From the NCBI RefSeq assembly GCF_006739205.1, contig NZ_AP019720.1:1426001-1490000 (forward strand): a stretch of DNA of 64,000 nt. The letters are read 5' to 3'. Positions within the stretch are counted from its first letter, which is position 1. The number at the start of each line of letters is the position of its first letter. The stretch comes from Streptococcus mutans (GTDB lineage Bacteria > Bacillota > Bacilli > Lactobacillales > Streptococcaceae). Below are positions 55,459 to 64,000 of the stretch, in pieces. The position numbers were made by a program, and so were the translations under genes. The notes beneath the pieces are model-generated. The model saw only the letters and a program-made list of their open reading frames with translations. It made no database searches and was not told the DNA's origin.

Positions 55459-57003
55459 TTACATCTTCTCTTCCAAAACTATATCTGGATATTTATCTGC
55501 AAACCAATGAAGAGAAAAGTCATTTTCAAAGAGGAAAACGGGCTTGTTAAAGCGGTCTTTAGCCAATATATTACGGCTGGAAGACATACGTTCATCAAGA
55601 TCTTCCTCCTTAATCCAACGCACCGTTTTCTTACCCATGGGTGTCATGATAACCTCCGCATTGTATTCATTTTCCATGCGGTGTTTGAAAACTTCAAACT
55701 GGAGCTGACCGACTGCTCCAAGCATATATTCACCAGTTTGATAGTTGGTATAAAGCTGTATAGCACCTTCTTGCACCAATTGCTCAATGCCTTTATGAAA
55801 AGACTTCTGCTTCATAACATTTTTAGCAGAAACTTTCATAAAGAGCTCTGGTGTAAAGGTCGGCAGTGGCTCAAATTCAAATTTATTTTTACCAACAGTT
55901 AGGGTATCACCAACCTGATAAGTTCCTGTATCGTAAACTCCGATAATATCACCAGCGACAGCATTTTCTACATTCTCACGAGATTCTGCCATAAACTGAG
56001 TGACGTTTGACAGCTTAACGCTCTTACCAGTGCGGGCAAGGTTGACAGACATGCCGCGTTCAAATTCACCTGAGACAATCCGCACAAAGGCAATACGATC
56101 TCGGTGGCGAGGATCCATATTAGCTTGGATTTTAAAAACAAAGCCTGAAAAGTCTTTATCTAAAGGATCAATCACCTTATCGTCAGTGGTCTTGTGACCG
56201 TGTGGTTCTGGTGCAAATGCTAAGAAAGAATCCAAGAAAGTTTGAACACCAAAGTTGGTTAGGGCTGAGCCAAAGAAGACAGGCGTCAGCTCACCCTTTA
56301 AAATGGCTTCTTCTGAAAATTCATTTCCCGCTTCAGTCAAAAGTTCAATATCTTCTTTAGCTTGTTCATAGAAGGGATTATTAGCAAAGAGCTTGTCACC
56401 ATCTTCAATAGAAGCAAAACGCTCATCACCTTTGTAGAGTTCAAGACGCTGATTGTACAAATCATAGAGACCCTCAAAAGATCTTCCCATACCAATAGGC
56501 CAATTCATAGGATAAGAAGCAATCCCCAATACCTCTTCTAATTCTTCCAATAAATCCAGCGGTTCGCGACCATCACGGTCCAATTTATTGATAAAAGTAA
56601 AGATAGGGATACCACGATGCTTGACAACTTCAAAAAGCTTTTTTGTCTGTGCTTCGATCCCCTTGGCAGAGTCCACGACCATAACAGCAGCATCTACCGC
56701 CATTAGTGTTCGGTAAGTATCCTCAGAAAAGTCCTCATGCCCAGGTGTATCAAGGATATTGACCCGCTTACCCGCATAGTCAAACTGCATGACAGATGAA
56801 GTTACGGAAATCCCACGCTGTTTTTCAATATCCATCCAGTCAGATTTGGCAAAATTACCGGTTTTCTTTCCTTTAACAGTACCAGCCTCTCGGATTTCAC
56901 CTCCAAAATAGAGCAACTGCTCCGTAATCGTCGTCTTACCAGCATCCGGGTGGGAAATGATGGCAAAGGTTCGACGTTTCTTAATTTCTTCTTGTAAGTT
57001 CAT
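55459..57003 (-). CDS. prfC: peptide chain release factor 3
   Basis: A 514-residue GTPase that recycles RF1/RF2 from the ribosome. The G motifs are [17 protein letters not shown] and [10 protein letters not shown], and the RF3-specific [24 protein letters not shown] is present. Start ATG 57003 follows AAAGGAAATAAG; the upstream in-frame ATG at 57069 lies in the leader and is less likely. A hairpin AAAAGAgCTG/CAGtTCTTTT (about 57080-57107) sits in the leader and might attenuate it. Confidence 0.96.
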   Translation of the reverse strand: MNLQEEIKKRRTFAIISHPDAGKTTITEQLLYFGGEIREAGTVKGKKTGNFAKSDWMDIEKQRGISVTSSVMQFDYAGKRVNILDTPGHEDFSEDTYRTLMAVDAAVMVVDSAKGIEAQTKKLFEVVKHRGIPIFTFINKLDRDGREPLDLLEELEEVLGIASYPMNWPIGMGRSFEGLYDLYNQRLELYKGDERFASIEDGDKLFANNPFYEQAKEDIELLTEAGNEFSEEAILKGELTPVFFGSALTNFGVQTFLDSFLAFAPEPHGHKTTDDKVIDPLDKDFSGFVFKIQANMDPRHRDRIAFVRIVSGEFERGMSVNLARTGKSVKLSNVTQFMAESRENVENAVAGDIIGVYDTGTYQVGDTLTVGKNKFEFEPLPTFTPELFMKVSAKNVMKQKSFHKGIEQLVQEGAIQLYTNYQTGEYMLGAVGQLQFEVFKHRMENEYNAEVIMTPMGKKTVRWIKEEDLDERMSSSRNILAKDRFNKPVFLFENDFSLHWFADKYPDIVLEEKM

Positions 57004-57142
57004 CTTATTTCCTTTTCTTTTTTTATGATTAATAGCAGAGCTTCTAAAGTTATTCATACTAAAATTCATTTTTGGTATGCAAAAAGAACTGCATACACAG
57101 CTCTTTTATTATAATAGAAAATAAGGGGGAATTCAAATAAGG

Positions 57143-57175
57143 AAAAAGCCCGTATTGCTTCCTTTAGGCTTTTTT
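57143..57175 (-). terminator. terminator of the YwaF-like gene
   Basis: AAAAAGCCTaaagg...cGGGCTTTTT on the minus strand, eleven bases past the stop. Confidence 0.8.
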
Positions 57176-57186
57176 AAAATGTCACC

Positions 57187-57870
57187 TTATCTTTCTGCTC
57201 TTGCTTTTCCATATTCCCTCCTGATAAATACCCAATCAATTAGCAGCAACATGGCAGTTAAAATAAAGGTTACAGCTAGATAGCGCACTAGGAGTGGCGT
57301 ATTGGTAATAAAAGGTGTGTAACGCAAGATCCCATAATTGCCGCCGGTCAAATAATTAATAATCACCAAAAAGAGGTTTAAAACAAACGTGTAGAGAATA
57401 ATAGCTTTCCAACTGAGAAAATTTGACTTATAATAACGCATAAGGTAAATAATACTTCCAACCAAAAGAGCATAGTGTCCAATGAGAAATGAAAAAGCAG
57501 TAATATGTGGAAAAGTATAAGCATCCATAATAGGGTAACCAATAGCAAAAATAGCACCACTAACTCCCATAAGTGCAAAATACTGCTTCAATTTCGTTTT
57601 ATCCGGTAGCAATAAAAGGGCAAACATAGCAAGACGACAATGATAAAACGGCAAACTATTGGAAATTGGAATCATTTTCGCCCCATACCAAATATAGAGT
57701 GAAAGTAACTGAAAGCTCTGTAAAAAATGATAAATACACCACAACCACTGCTTCCGATAATAAGTAACAGATAACCAAATGAGACCTAGCAAAACTACAA
57801 ACATCAGCAAATAAAGCGGTATTGAAATGGATGGTGGGCTTGTCTGAACAGTTGTAAAAAAATCGGTCAT
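57187..57870 (-). CDS. YwaF/TIGR02206-family membrane protein
   Basis: A 227-residue protein with about seven membrane segments, of the TIGR02206 (B. subtilis YwaF, TMEM164-like) family: the LPFYHCRLAMFALLLL and FLIGHYALLVGSIIYL blocks with the conserved histidines are typical. TMEM164 in animals is an acyltransferase; the bacterial role is unknown. It lies 55 bases after the TIR-like gene on the same strand, so it could be read from that operon. Its presence as a stand-alone gene in other Firmicutes argues for chance adjacency. Confidence 0.8.
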   Translation of the reverse strand: MTDFFTTVQTSPPSISIPLYLLMFVVLLGLIWLSVTYYRKQWLWCIYHFLQSFQLLSLYIWYGAKMIPISNSLPFYHCRLAMFALLLLPDKTKLKQYFALMGVSGAIFAIGYPIMDAYTFPHITAFSFLIGHYALLVGSIIYLMRYYKSNFLSWKAIILYTFVLNLFLVIINYLTGGNYGILRYTPFITNTPLLVRYLAVTFILTAMLLLIDWVFIRREYGKARAER

Positions 57871-57925
57871 AAATCTCCTTCAGAATAGTTAAATAAGTGA
57901 TATGGCAATGGTCAGAACTAAGAAA

Positions 57926-59173
57926 CTAATTATTTGAAAATAAAACTCGCTTAATTTCTTCTAATTCAGAAATAGTATTATTAAAAGTCAGTTTCTCCCA
58001 GTCACTTTGACATTTACTTTCGAATGTGCTTTTACTTGTTAAATAGTCACTTTCTTTATTAAAAAATTTATAAGCAACGGCTTGAGTAGCATACTTCCAA
58101 TAATCATCCTCATCGTCATTATTTTTAATAATTTTTAATAATTCTTTATAGGTCTTCTGAGCTTCAAGTTTAGCATAGTAAACTTTCTCTTCATCTTTTG
58201 AATAATTAAAAGCTTCCAAAAGTAAACAATTGATATAATTTTCCCCAGGATAGTAGTCATTTGTCACAATATATGCTTTTTTAGAAAAAGCGATCGCCCT
58301 TCTTAAATAATCTGGATTTTTATTAACACGATATAAATTTTTATAGATTGCTGCAGCAATACTTAAACTTTCAACCTCTAGGGTTTTATCTAGTGGAAGT
58401 TTGTTAATGATTTCTAAAGCTTCCATTAACGCATCTGTCTGAGTTGGTTCTTTAGACTTATAAGTCGCCAAAGCCAATTGCTGAACGAAATAAATCTCAT
58501 CTGGAGATTTTTGAGATAACTGTTTCCAATATTTTTTGGCTTGCTTAAAATCATTATCTAGCATTGCTTGCTTTGCAGATTTAATTAAATTTCCAATGAT
58601 TTTTGTATTTTTTGTAGCTTTCACAGCATTATATTGATATTCCTGATCATAGGAAGGTGGGGTTACCTTAGGAAGATAGGTGTAAAATGGACTGTCTATT
58701 TTTTCTTCTTCGGGCTTGTTTAACAATGCTTCCTCAACATATTTCTTCAATTTATTTCTTATTGGAAAACTTTCATCAGATTCCAATTTTTCACCAAAAT
58801 TATTGTATGTAAGAATTCTCGTGTGATTTAAATCAAAGCCAAACTCCTTTTCTCTTTTTTGACACATAATAATTGTTGAAAAAGGTCGGAGTGCATGACG
58901 AACTCCAAGCTCATAAAGTGCATTGGCATTATCAGTTGTAATATCTGCAATAACAAGTTCGGCTTTTAACAATAAATTGTACATATTTTTGTCAATAACA
59001 TTAGAGCCAACTAACTCATCCGCTCGAATTAATTCAAAATTCGGAAATTCCTCATAAAATAAAGGCTGGATAACTTTTTCATATGTTTCATCTAAATTAA
59101 TATTTCTTCCAGTGTAGGGATCTGTCTTCTTCCCAAATCCCATAACAACAAAACAATACTTTTTACCATTCAC
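57926..59173 (-). CDS. TIR/nucleoside-deoxyribosyltransferase-like domain with helical repeats, putative immune effector
   Basis: A 415-residue protein starting at GTG with AGGAGG eight bases upstream. Residues 1-165 form a Rossmann-like domain with the pattern FVVMGFG, RADE, VIADITTDNANALYELGVRH; Asp78, Glu88 and His93 are in the places where TIR-like/2'-deoxyribosyltransferase-like enzymes keep their catalytic residues. Residues about 185-410 are helical and repeat-like (KQAKKYWKQLSQKSPDEIYF, LATYKSKEPTQTDALMEALE), like the TRAFs-binding/DUF4071 TPR-type region. It is 12 bases from the TIR gene. A role in NAD-linked defence against phage is inferred. Confidence 0.7.
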   Translation of the reverse strand: MNGKKYCFVVMGFGKKTDPYTGRNINLDETYEKVIQPLFYEEFPNFELIRADELVGSNVIDKNMYNLLLKAELVIADITTDNANALYELGVRHALRPFSTIIMCQKREKEFGFDLNHTRILTYNNFGEKLESDESFPIRNKLKKYVEEALLNKPEEEKIDSPFYTYLPKVTPPSYDQEYQYNAVKATKNTKIIGNLIKSAKQAMLDNDFKQAKKYWKQLSQKSPDEIYFVQQLALATYKSKEPTQTDALMEALEIINKLPLDKTLEVESLSIAAAIYKNLYRVNKNPDYLRRAIAFSKKAYIVTNDYYPGENYINCLLLEAFNYSKDEEKVYYAKLEAQKTYKELLKIIKNNDDEDDYWKYATQAVAYKFFNKESDYLTSKSTFESKCQSDWEKLTFNNTISELEEIKRVLFSNN

Positions 59174-59185
59174 TGTTAGCTCCTC

Positions 59186-60022
59186 CTATCTAAAAATTTC
59201 AACAGTCCCAGATTCAGCATAGATATTTCTGAAATTAAGATTCCCGTATTTTTTTCGCTCAAAAGAGGTAATTTGTTTAGGAACAAAAGTAACTGTCATC
59301 CCTTCTTCAATTTTATCTGGAAGATTAGAATTTTCATTTCTTAAATACAGTTGCAGCCAATGTTTCTCACCTTTATGAAATTCTTCACCTGTAGGTAACA
59401 AAGTGTCTAATTCTAAAAAAATATTATCATGTACTTTATTATTAACTTTTGTAATTTTAGCAGTGTATTGCTTACCAATAACAGAAATTTTATGTAATTT
59501 ATCACAGCATCTTTCTACTTCACTCTCAATTCTCTCCTCTTCACAAATTCCAATATACTCTTTAATGATTTTTCTTACAAAATTTTTCAAATCATTTTTA
59601 CAACGACTATCGCCATTCAGATAAATTCCCTTTACATTTTTATCCAAACAACTATCCAAATATTCTTGTTGTCTTTGATTAAATCCTGGCAGAAAGAATA
59701 TAAAATAATTATTCTTTTTCACCCAAGTTGCTCCCATCTCATTCAAACAAACAACACTCGAAAAATATTCTGGAGATAATAAAAATAAAACAATTGGCTT
59801 TGAACTAAGTCCTTTTTGCAAAAAATCATAAATATTGTTTCCAACAGGTATGCCATTTGTAGAGCTTGAAGTATAAATTAATTGATGGTTCTGCAAACCA
59901 ACACCAATTAACAATGCCTTTATAATGTCACCATAATTACTATTTTTTGAATTATGACTTATAAAAATTAATGGCAGAGTTTCTTCGTGATTAAACAATT
60001 TACTCCAAAAAACCTTATTCAT
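59186..60022 (-). CDS. TIR-domain protein with novel C-terminal domain, putative defence protein
   Basis: A 278-residue protein. The N-terminal TIR domain (about 15-150) shows the box 1 strand LIFISHNSKN, a GNNIYDFLQKGLSSKPIVLFLLSP core, and CLNEMGATW, where Glu95 is the likely catalytic glutamate for NAD cleavage or cyclic-ADPR synthesis. The C-terminal 100 residues (GKQYTAKITKV... to the end) are rich in beta strands and match no family I know; they may recognise a ligand or nucleic acid. GGGGGACTAAAA precedes the ATG. It leads a two-gene operon between murF and a YwaF-like gene. Confidence 0.75.
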   Translation of the reverse strand: MNKVFWSKLFNHEETLPLIFISHNSKNSNYGDIIKALLIGVGLQNHQLIYTSSSTNGIPVGNNIYDFLQKGLSSKPIVLFLLSPEYFSSVVCLNEMGATWVKKNNYFIFFLPGFNQRQQEYLDSCLDKNVKGIYLNGDSRCKNDLKNFVRKIIKEYIGICEEERIESEVERCCDKLHKISVIGKQYTAKITKVNNKVHDNIFLELDTLLPTGEEFHKGEKHWLQLYLRNENSNLPDKIEEGMTVTFVPKQITSFERKKYGNLNFRNIYAESGTVEIFR

Positions 60023-60086
60023 TTTTAGTCCCCCACTAAATATTTAAAATAAATGTTATCAGATTTTTCAAAATTTTTCTACTTTT

Positions 60087-60124
60087 TCAAAAAATAGTTC
60101 TGAACATTCAATTCAGAACTATAA
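60087..60124 (-). terminator. murF terminator
   Basis: ATAGTTCTGA / TCAGAACTAT with a T-run, right after the murF stop. It separates murF from the TIR operon, whose own promoter must lie in the next 60 AT-rich bases (a TTGAAA is visible). Confidence 0.85.
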
Positions 60125-60128
60125 AATT

Positions 60129-61487
60129 TTACCCTTCCAAACACTCCACAACTTGGGCCAATTTCATGGAATTTGATCCCTTTAGAAGTATTTGGTCATT
60201 AGGGCCTAATACCTTTTGAATTTGCTCAGTGAGCTCATCTACCTGATCAGCTTGGGCAAAATAATACCATTTCCCTACTGAATAAACTTGGGCGACTTCA
60301 TCTGCTAGAGCTTGCATTAGTGGTCCAAAAAGAAAAATACGATCTATCACTGCAGGATCTAGACTAGCAATCATGGCTGCATGTAAGGCTAATTCACTGT
60401 CTCCTAATTCTTTCATATCTGCCAGCACCGCAATTTTTTTACCACCATTATTTGCTGGAATGCTGGAGAAAGTCTCCAAAATCAGTTTCATAGCTGTTGG
60501 ATTAGCATTATAAACATCAGATAAGATATCTGCACCGTTAGCCGCTTTTTTCCATTCCGTTCGATTACGAGTTAGATTGAGCTGAGCCAGTGCAGAGATA
60601 ATCTTTTCTTCAGAGATATTAAGCAGTTTTCCAACATAGCTAGCAATCATAGCATTGGTAGCATTATATTTACCAGTTACTGGCAATTTAATCTCATTAT
60701 CTAGGAAATTCGTTTTAAAGTTCAAATAGTTTTTATGCTCTTCTAATTCGGTCACAAAAATATCTTCATCAGCTCCAAAGCGAATAACCTTTTGCTTTTC
60801 TGGTAAAAATGAATTAATGATTTTATCCGCTGGTGCAATAAGAATCCCATGACCATCCATTCCTTGAGTAATTTGCATTTTTCCTTCAGCAATTTTCTCA
60901 CGGCTGCCAAAGAACTCTAAATGAGCTTCACCAATCAAGGTGACAACAGCTATGTGAGGATGGGTAAGATTAGACAGAAGGGCAATATCACCGAGATGGT
61001 CCTGACCCATTTCAAGTACAATTTTTTCAGTATCATCAGGCATGTGTAAAACTGTATAAGGCAGACCAATTTCATTATTATAATTACCTTGTGTCTTGTA
61101 AGTTTTGTAAGTAGTTGCTAAAATAGTTGCTATCATGTCCTTTGTGGTTGTTTTTCCATTAGAGCCTGTTACAGCAATAACATCAACCCGCATTTTCTCC
61201 AAATAGTATTGCGCCAAATCCTGAAAAGCTTTCAAGCAATCTACAACTAAAATATAGGGATAATCACTGGTTATGTTTTTTTCGGAAAAAGTAGCAACAG
61301 CACCATTGGCAAAAGCAGTATCAATAAACTCATGGCCATCACGCGCACCCTGCAGAGGTAAAAATAAATCACCTGTCTTTATCTGGCGGCTGTCAAATTC
61401 AATAGCATTGATGGTAAGATCTTCAAAAAGACTGACATCATTTTGAGCACCTACAACCGAGGCTATCTCTTGTAAAGTTAACTTCAT
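60129..61487 (-). CDS. murF: UDP-N-acetylmuramoyl-tripeptide--D-alanyl-D-alanine ligase
   Basis: A 452-residue Mur ligase that adds D-Ala-D-Ala to the muramyl tripeptide. The ATP loop is VTGSNGKTTTKDM, the substrate-binding NNEIGLPYTVL and central EMGQDHLGDI are typical, and DVYNANPTAM belongs to the C-terminal domain. The D-Ala-D-Ala ligase gene lies 2 kb to the right, on the same strand. Confidence 0.96.
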   Translation of the reverse strand: MKLTLQEIASVVGAQNDVSLFEDLTINAIEFDSRQIKTGDLFLPLQGARDGHEFIDTAFANGAVATFSEKNITSDYPYILVVDCLKAFQDLAQYYLEKMRVDVIAVTGSNGKTTTKDMIATILATTYKTYKTQGNYNNEIGLPYTVLHMPDDTEKIVLEMGQDHLGDIALLSNLTHPHIAVVTLIGEAHLEFFGSREKIAEGKMQITQGMDGHGILIAPADKIINSFLPEKQKVIRFGADEDIFVTELEEHKNYLNFKTNFLDNEIKLPVTGKYNATNAMIASYVGKLLNISEEKIISALAQLNLTRNRTEWKKAANGADILSDVYNANPTAMKLILETFSSIPANNGGKKIAVLADMKELGDSELALHAAMIASLDPAVIDRIFLFGPLMQALADEVAQVYSVGKWYYFAQADQVDELTEQIQKVLGPNDQILLKGSNSMKLAQVVECLEG

Positions 61488-61501
61488 TTTGCTTCTCCTA
61501 A

Positions 61502-61532
61502 AAAATAAAAGAGCTTTTCGCTCTTTTATTAT
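61502..61532 (-). terminator. terminator of the BASS transporter gene
   Basis: TAAAAGAGC / GCTCTTTTA with a six-T tail on the minus strand. Confidence 0.85.
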
Positions 61533-61563
61533 AACATAAACAAATTAGAGATTCTCAGCGGAT

Positions 61564-62517
61564 TTACTTTCTTTCTGTTAAATGAGATTGTGAATGATTT
61601 TTCCACCAAGATGATAGAATGGAACCAGAAATATTATGCCAAATAGAAAAAATAGTTGAAGGAATAGCTGCTTGCGGAACAAAATATTTCATGGCAAGTG
61701 TTGCCCCCAAACTAGAGTCTTGCATACCAACCTCAAAAGTAATAGCTTTTTGCTGTGGTTCTTCTAAATGCAATAATTTGGCAAAAGCATACCCCAGACT
61801 ATAGCCGCACAGGTTATGAAGCATAACAACCGGAATCACTAAGGCTGTAGCTGCTGTGAAAATATTGGCGTGATTAGCTGAAACAACAGCACCAATAATC
61901 AAAAGAATAGCGACCTGTGAGATCAAGGGCATTAGTTTAATGACAGCAGCGATTTTCTTGCCAAAAAAGGTATGAATCAGCACCCCTAAAATAATGGGAA
62001 CAACAACAATTCGTAAAGTAGATAAAAAGAGGCTGAGCGCTGGCACTGCAATATATTGTCCAGCCAAAACAGATAAGAGCAAAGGCAGCATTACAGGTGC
62101 CAACAAGGTTGATAAAATTTCAATAGATACATCCAAAGCCACATCACCACCAGACAGAAAAGCCATAACACTAGACGATGTACCACTAGGACAAGAACCA
62201 ACTAAAATGACTCCTGCTGCTGTTGCACCCTTCAAATGAAAAATCAAGCAGAGCAGCCAAGCCAAGCTCGGCATAATAACATAGTGAGCGACTGTCCCCA
62301 AAGCAACGGGCACTGGACGTTTGGAGATTCTTACAAAATCTTCAGTAGTCAAAGTCAGCCCCATTCCGAACAAAATAATACCTAACAAGTAAGACGTATT
62401 GGGAATAACCCAGCTACTAGTTGTGGGCAAAAAGTAATTAAAAACAGCCCAGATAACGACAACAAGTGTAAACCATTTACTAAGTTTTTTTGAAAATTGA
62501 GTTAAACTTTCCATCAT
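61564..62517 (-). CDS. bile acid:sodium symporter (BASS) family transporter
   Basis: A 317-residue transporter with about ten membrane segments. The crossover-helix motifs GSCPSGTSSSVMAFLSGGDVAL and FEVGMQDSSLGATLAMK are diagnostic of the BASS fold. In bacteria these sodium-coupled carriers take up organic acids such as pantoate rather than bile acids; the substrate here is not known. The neighbouring murF and folT genes give no firm hint. Confidence 0.88.
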   Translation of the reverse strand: MMESLTQFSKKLSKWFTLVVVIWAVFNYFLPTTSSWVIPNTSYLLGIILFGMGLTLTTEDFVRISKRPVPVALGTVAHYVIMPSLAWLLCLIFHLKGATAAGVILVGSCPSGTSSSVMAFLSGGDVALDVSIEILSTLLAPVMLPLLLSVLAGQYIAVPALSLFLSTLRIVVVPIILGVLIHTFFGKKIAAVIKLMPLISQVAILLIIGAVVSANHANIFTAATALVIPVVMLHNLCGYSLGYAFAKLLHLEEPQQKAITFEVGMQDSSLGATLAMKYFVPQAAIPSTIFSIWHNISGSILSSWWKNHSQSHLTERK

Positions 62518-62720
62518 TGCCTCCTAAAATAATAAAAAGAGATATCTACTAACCAAAGTCAAAAGACTAAGAGAGAAAATAAGATCTTCATCTTTTAAAC
62601 TTCATTATACGCTTAATTTTTGAATTTTCAATATATTTTCAAAAACTATTTCCTGAATTTTCAAAACTTTTCTAGCAATCATTAAAATTTGTGGTAAAAT
62701 AAAAGAGCAAAGCCTGCTTT

Positions 62721-62865
62721 GCACAGAGTAGATGATTCGCGTTAAGTGTGTGTGAATGGGATGTCGTCACACAACGAAGCCATAAGCGCGGTGAATCATT
62801 GCATCCGCTGTTCTCAAGCTCTACCAGCTTGATTAAACAGCTCCATTTTACATTAAGGAGCCAAA
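62721..62865 (+). promoter_or_regulatory. tetrahydrofolate riboswitch controlling folT
   Basis: 62725-62812 match the THF riboswitch closely: GAGTAGATGATTCGCG, then TTAAGTGTGTGTGAATGGGATG, CGTCACACAACGAAGC, GCGCGGTGAATCATTGCATCCGC. The ends pair to form the pseudoknot-bearing junction. After it, GCTCC (about 62840) can pair with GGAGC at the folT ribosome site, and CTGTT...AACAG forms a stem, so folate would hide the ribosome site and lower translation. Confidence 0.92.
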
Positions 62866-62866
62866 A

Positions 62867-63427
62867 ATGAATACTATGTTTAAATCACCTAAGCTTAGTC
62901 CGCAGCGCTTGGTCACTCTGGCCATGTTGATTGCCTTAGCTTTTGCTATTGGAAAACTTTCCATCCCCATTATTCCCCAACAACTGATTATCAGCCCAAC
63001 TTTCATTGTTAATGTGATGATTGGTATGATTGGTGGACCAATCTGGGCCTTCATCAGTTTGGCTATTTTGGATATAGTGGACAACCTATCCAGTGGTGCA
63101 GGTAACTTTATTATCTGGTGGACACTGCTAGAAGCCGTTCAAGGATTATTTTATGGACTTTTCTTTTATCAAAAATCGCTGAGCTGGACAAATAAAAAAG
63201 ACTGGCTACACGTTACTATTGCTACAGCAATCATTATGCTTATCGGAAGCTTTATCTTCACTCCCTTGCTCGTCCAGATTTACTATGGTGTCCCATTTTG
63301 GGCACAATTTGCAGCAGGGCGTTGGTTAAAAATCTTTGAAATCCCTATTCGGATCCTAGTCACTATGGCAATTATGCCTCAGTTGCAGCGGATTCCAGAA
63401 TTACGAAAACTTGCAAATTTTAAATAG
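62867..63427 (+). CDS. folT: folate ECF transporter S component
   Basis: A 186-residue S component with six membrane segments, which captures folate for an ECF transporter whose EcfA/A'/T parts are elsewhere. The start KSPKLSPQRLVTLAMLIALA and core FIVNVMIGMIGGPIWAFISL are typical of FolT. The THF riboswitch upstream confirms the ligand. Ribosome site AAGGAGCC. Confidence 0.93.
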   Translation: MNTMFKSPKLSPQRLVTLAMLIALAFAIGKLSIPIIPQQLIISPTFIVNVMIGMIGGPIWAFISLAILDIVDNLSSGAGNFIIWWTLLEAVQGLFYGLFFYQKSLSWTNKKDWLHVTIATAIIMLIGSFIFTPLLVQIYYGVPFWAQFAAGRWLKIFEIPIRILVTMAIMPQLQRIPELRKLANFK

Positions 63428-63431
63428 TTAA

Positions 63432-63459
63432 TCAGAGAGACATCCCTCTCTGATTTTTT
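63432..63459 (+). terminator. folT terminator
   Basis: ATCAGAGAG / CTCTCTGAT with a six-T tail. The gap 63460-63598 shows nothing else. Confidence 0.9.
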
Positions 63460-63598
63460 GTAGCCCATAAGCAACATTTTCAGGCAATAAAAATCAAATA
63501 TAGACAAATTTACGCTTTGCAAAAAGCAAGAAAAAAGACCCTAGCCTCATATCTATTCTTCTTAAGGAACAAGACATGAAACAAGAGCTTTATTATCT

Positions 63599-64000
63599 TT
63601 AAACCAAATGGCTTTCGCGTTTGTCAAACATTTCTTTAGCAAGACTAACTAATTCTTCAATCAAAACTGAATAAGACAGCCCCATATTTTCCCAAAGAAG
63701 AGGATACATAGACCACTGAGTAAAGCCGGGCATAGTGTTGAGTTCATTCAAATAAACTTTCCCATCCTCTGTTAGGAAGAAATCACAGCGAGAAAGTCCA
63801 CAGCAGCCCAAAGTTCGGAAAGCTGTTGCAGCATAATCCCGCATTTTTTCAACGATAACAGGATCTATTTCTGCCGGAATAGCCATGGTGATCTTATTAT
63901 CAATATACTTGGCTTCGTAATCATAAAAAGCCACAACTTTGACAATCTCTCCCGGTAAAGTTGTTTTAACATCAGTATTTCCTAAAATACCAACCTCAAT
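63599..64000 (-). CDS. ddl: D-alanine--D-alanine ligase, 3' part
   Basis: The last 134 codons are in the window; the gene runs off the right edge. The ATP-grasp C-terminal domain shows [23 protein letters not shown] with the Mg-binding Glu and Asn, and [21 protein letters not shown]. The enzyme joins two D-alanines for MurF. It is on the same strand as murF, 2 kb away. Confidence 0.95.
   Translation of the reverse strand: MEVGILGNTDVKTTLPGEIVKVVAFYDYEAKYIDNKITMAIPAEIDPVIVEKMRDYAATAFRTLGCCGLSRCDFFLTEDGKVYLNELNTMPGFTQWSMYPLLWENMGLSYSVLIEELVSLAKEMFDKRESHLV

Overview
The window reads as a stretch of a low-GC streptococcal chromosome, almost certainly Streptococcus mutans. It carries the P1/antigen I/II adhesin (SpaP) with its A- and P-repeats, the late-competence genes comEA/comEC/coiA with TACGAATA combox sites, a NagR-type nagB promoter and class II bacteriocin remnants of the mutacin type. 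Most genes lie on the minus strand. No rRNA, tRNA, CRISPR array or intact insertion sequence was seen.

Layout. 0-7.6 kb: the 5' part of argC, a CPBP protease with an XRE regulator, then a lantibiotic-resistance-type cluster (two-component system, TraX-like protein, three-part LanFEG-like ABC exporter). 7.7-10.5 kb: a NitT/TauT-like importer whose lipoprotein is cysteine-rich. 10.6-19.7 kb: alaS and a LURP-like gene behind a T-box leader, prsA, an O-methyltransferase, a HAD phosphatase, pepF and coiA. 20-31.8 kb: an accessory metabolic zone with several broken genes (SnoaL-like, glutathionyl-hydroquinone reductase, GNAT tail), a MocR regulator, rsuA, nagB, a VIT1-like transporter, queA, and a MarR/BAAT pair with two identical operators. 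31.9-42.9 kb: a beta-lactamase-like protein, sodA, holA, a DUF805 protein, comEC/comEA, plsC, a polysaccharide deacetylase and a TrmN6 methyltransferase fused to a GIY-YIG domain.

42.9-46.6 kb is a decaying bacteriocin island. Copies of the last codons and terminator of the helicase gene cshA alternate with bacteriocin peptides (one intact, three broken) and small hydrophobic proteins that may give immunity. 46.6-57.2 kb: cshA, spaP, an SH3/Bsp-repeat surface protein, prfC. 57.2-60.0 kb: a YwaF-like membrane protein and a two-gene TIR operon that looks like an immune module. 60.1-64 kb: murF, a BASS transporter, a THF riboswitch with folT, and the 3' end of ddl.

The two best candidates for something undescribed are the TIR plus TIR-like/helical-repeat gene pair (57926-60022), inserted between housekeeping genes, and the repeat-driven bacteriocin array downstream of cshA. 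Both are inferred from sequence features only.
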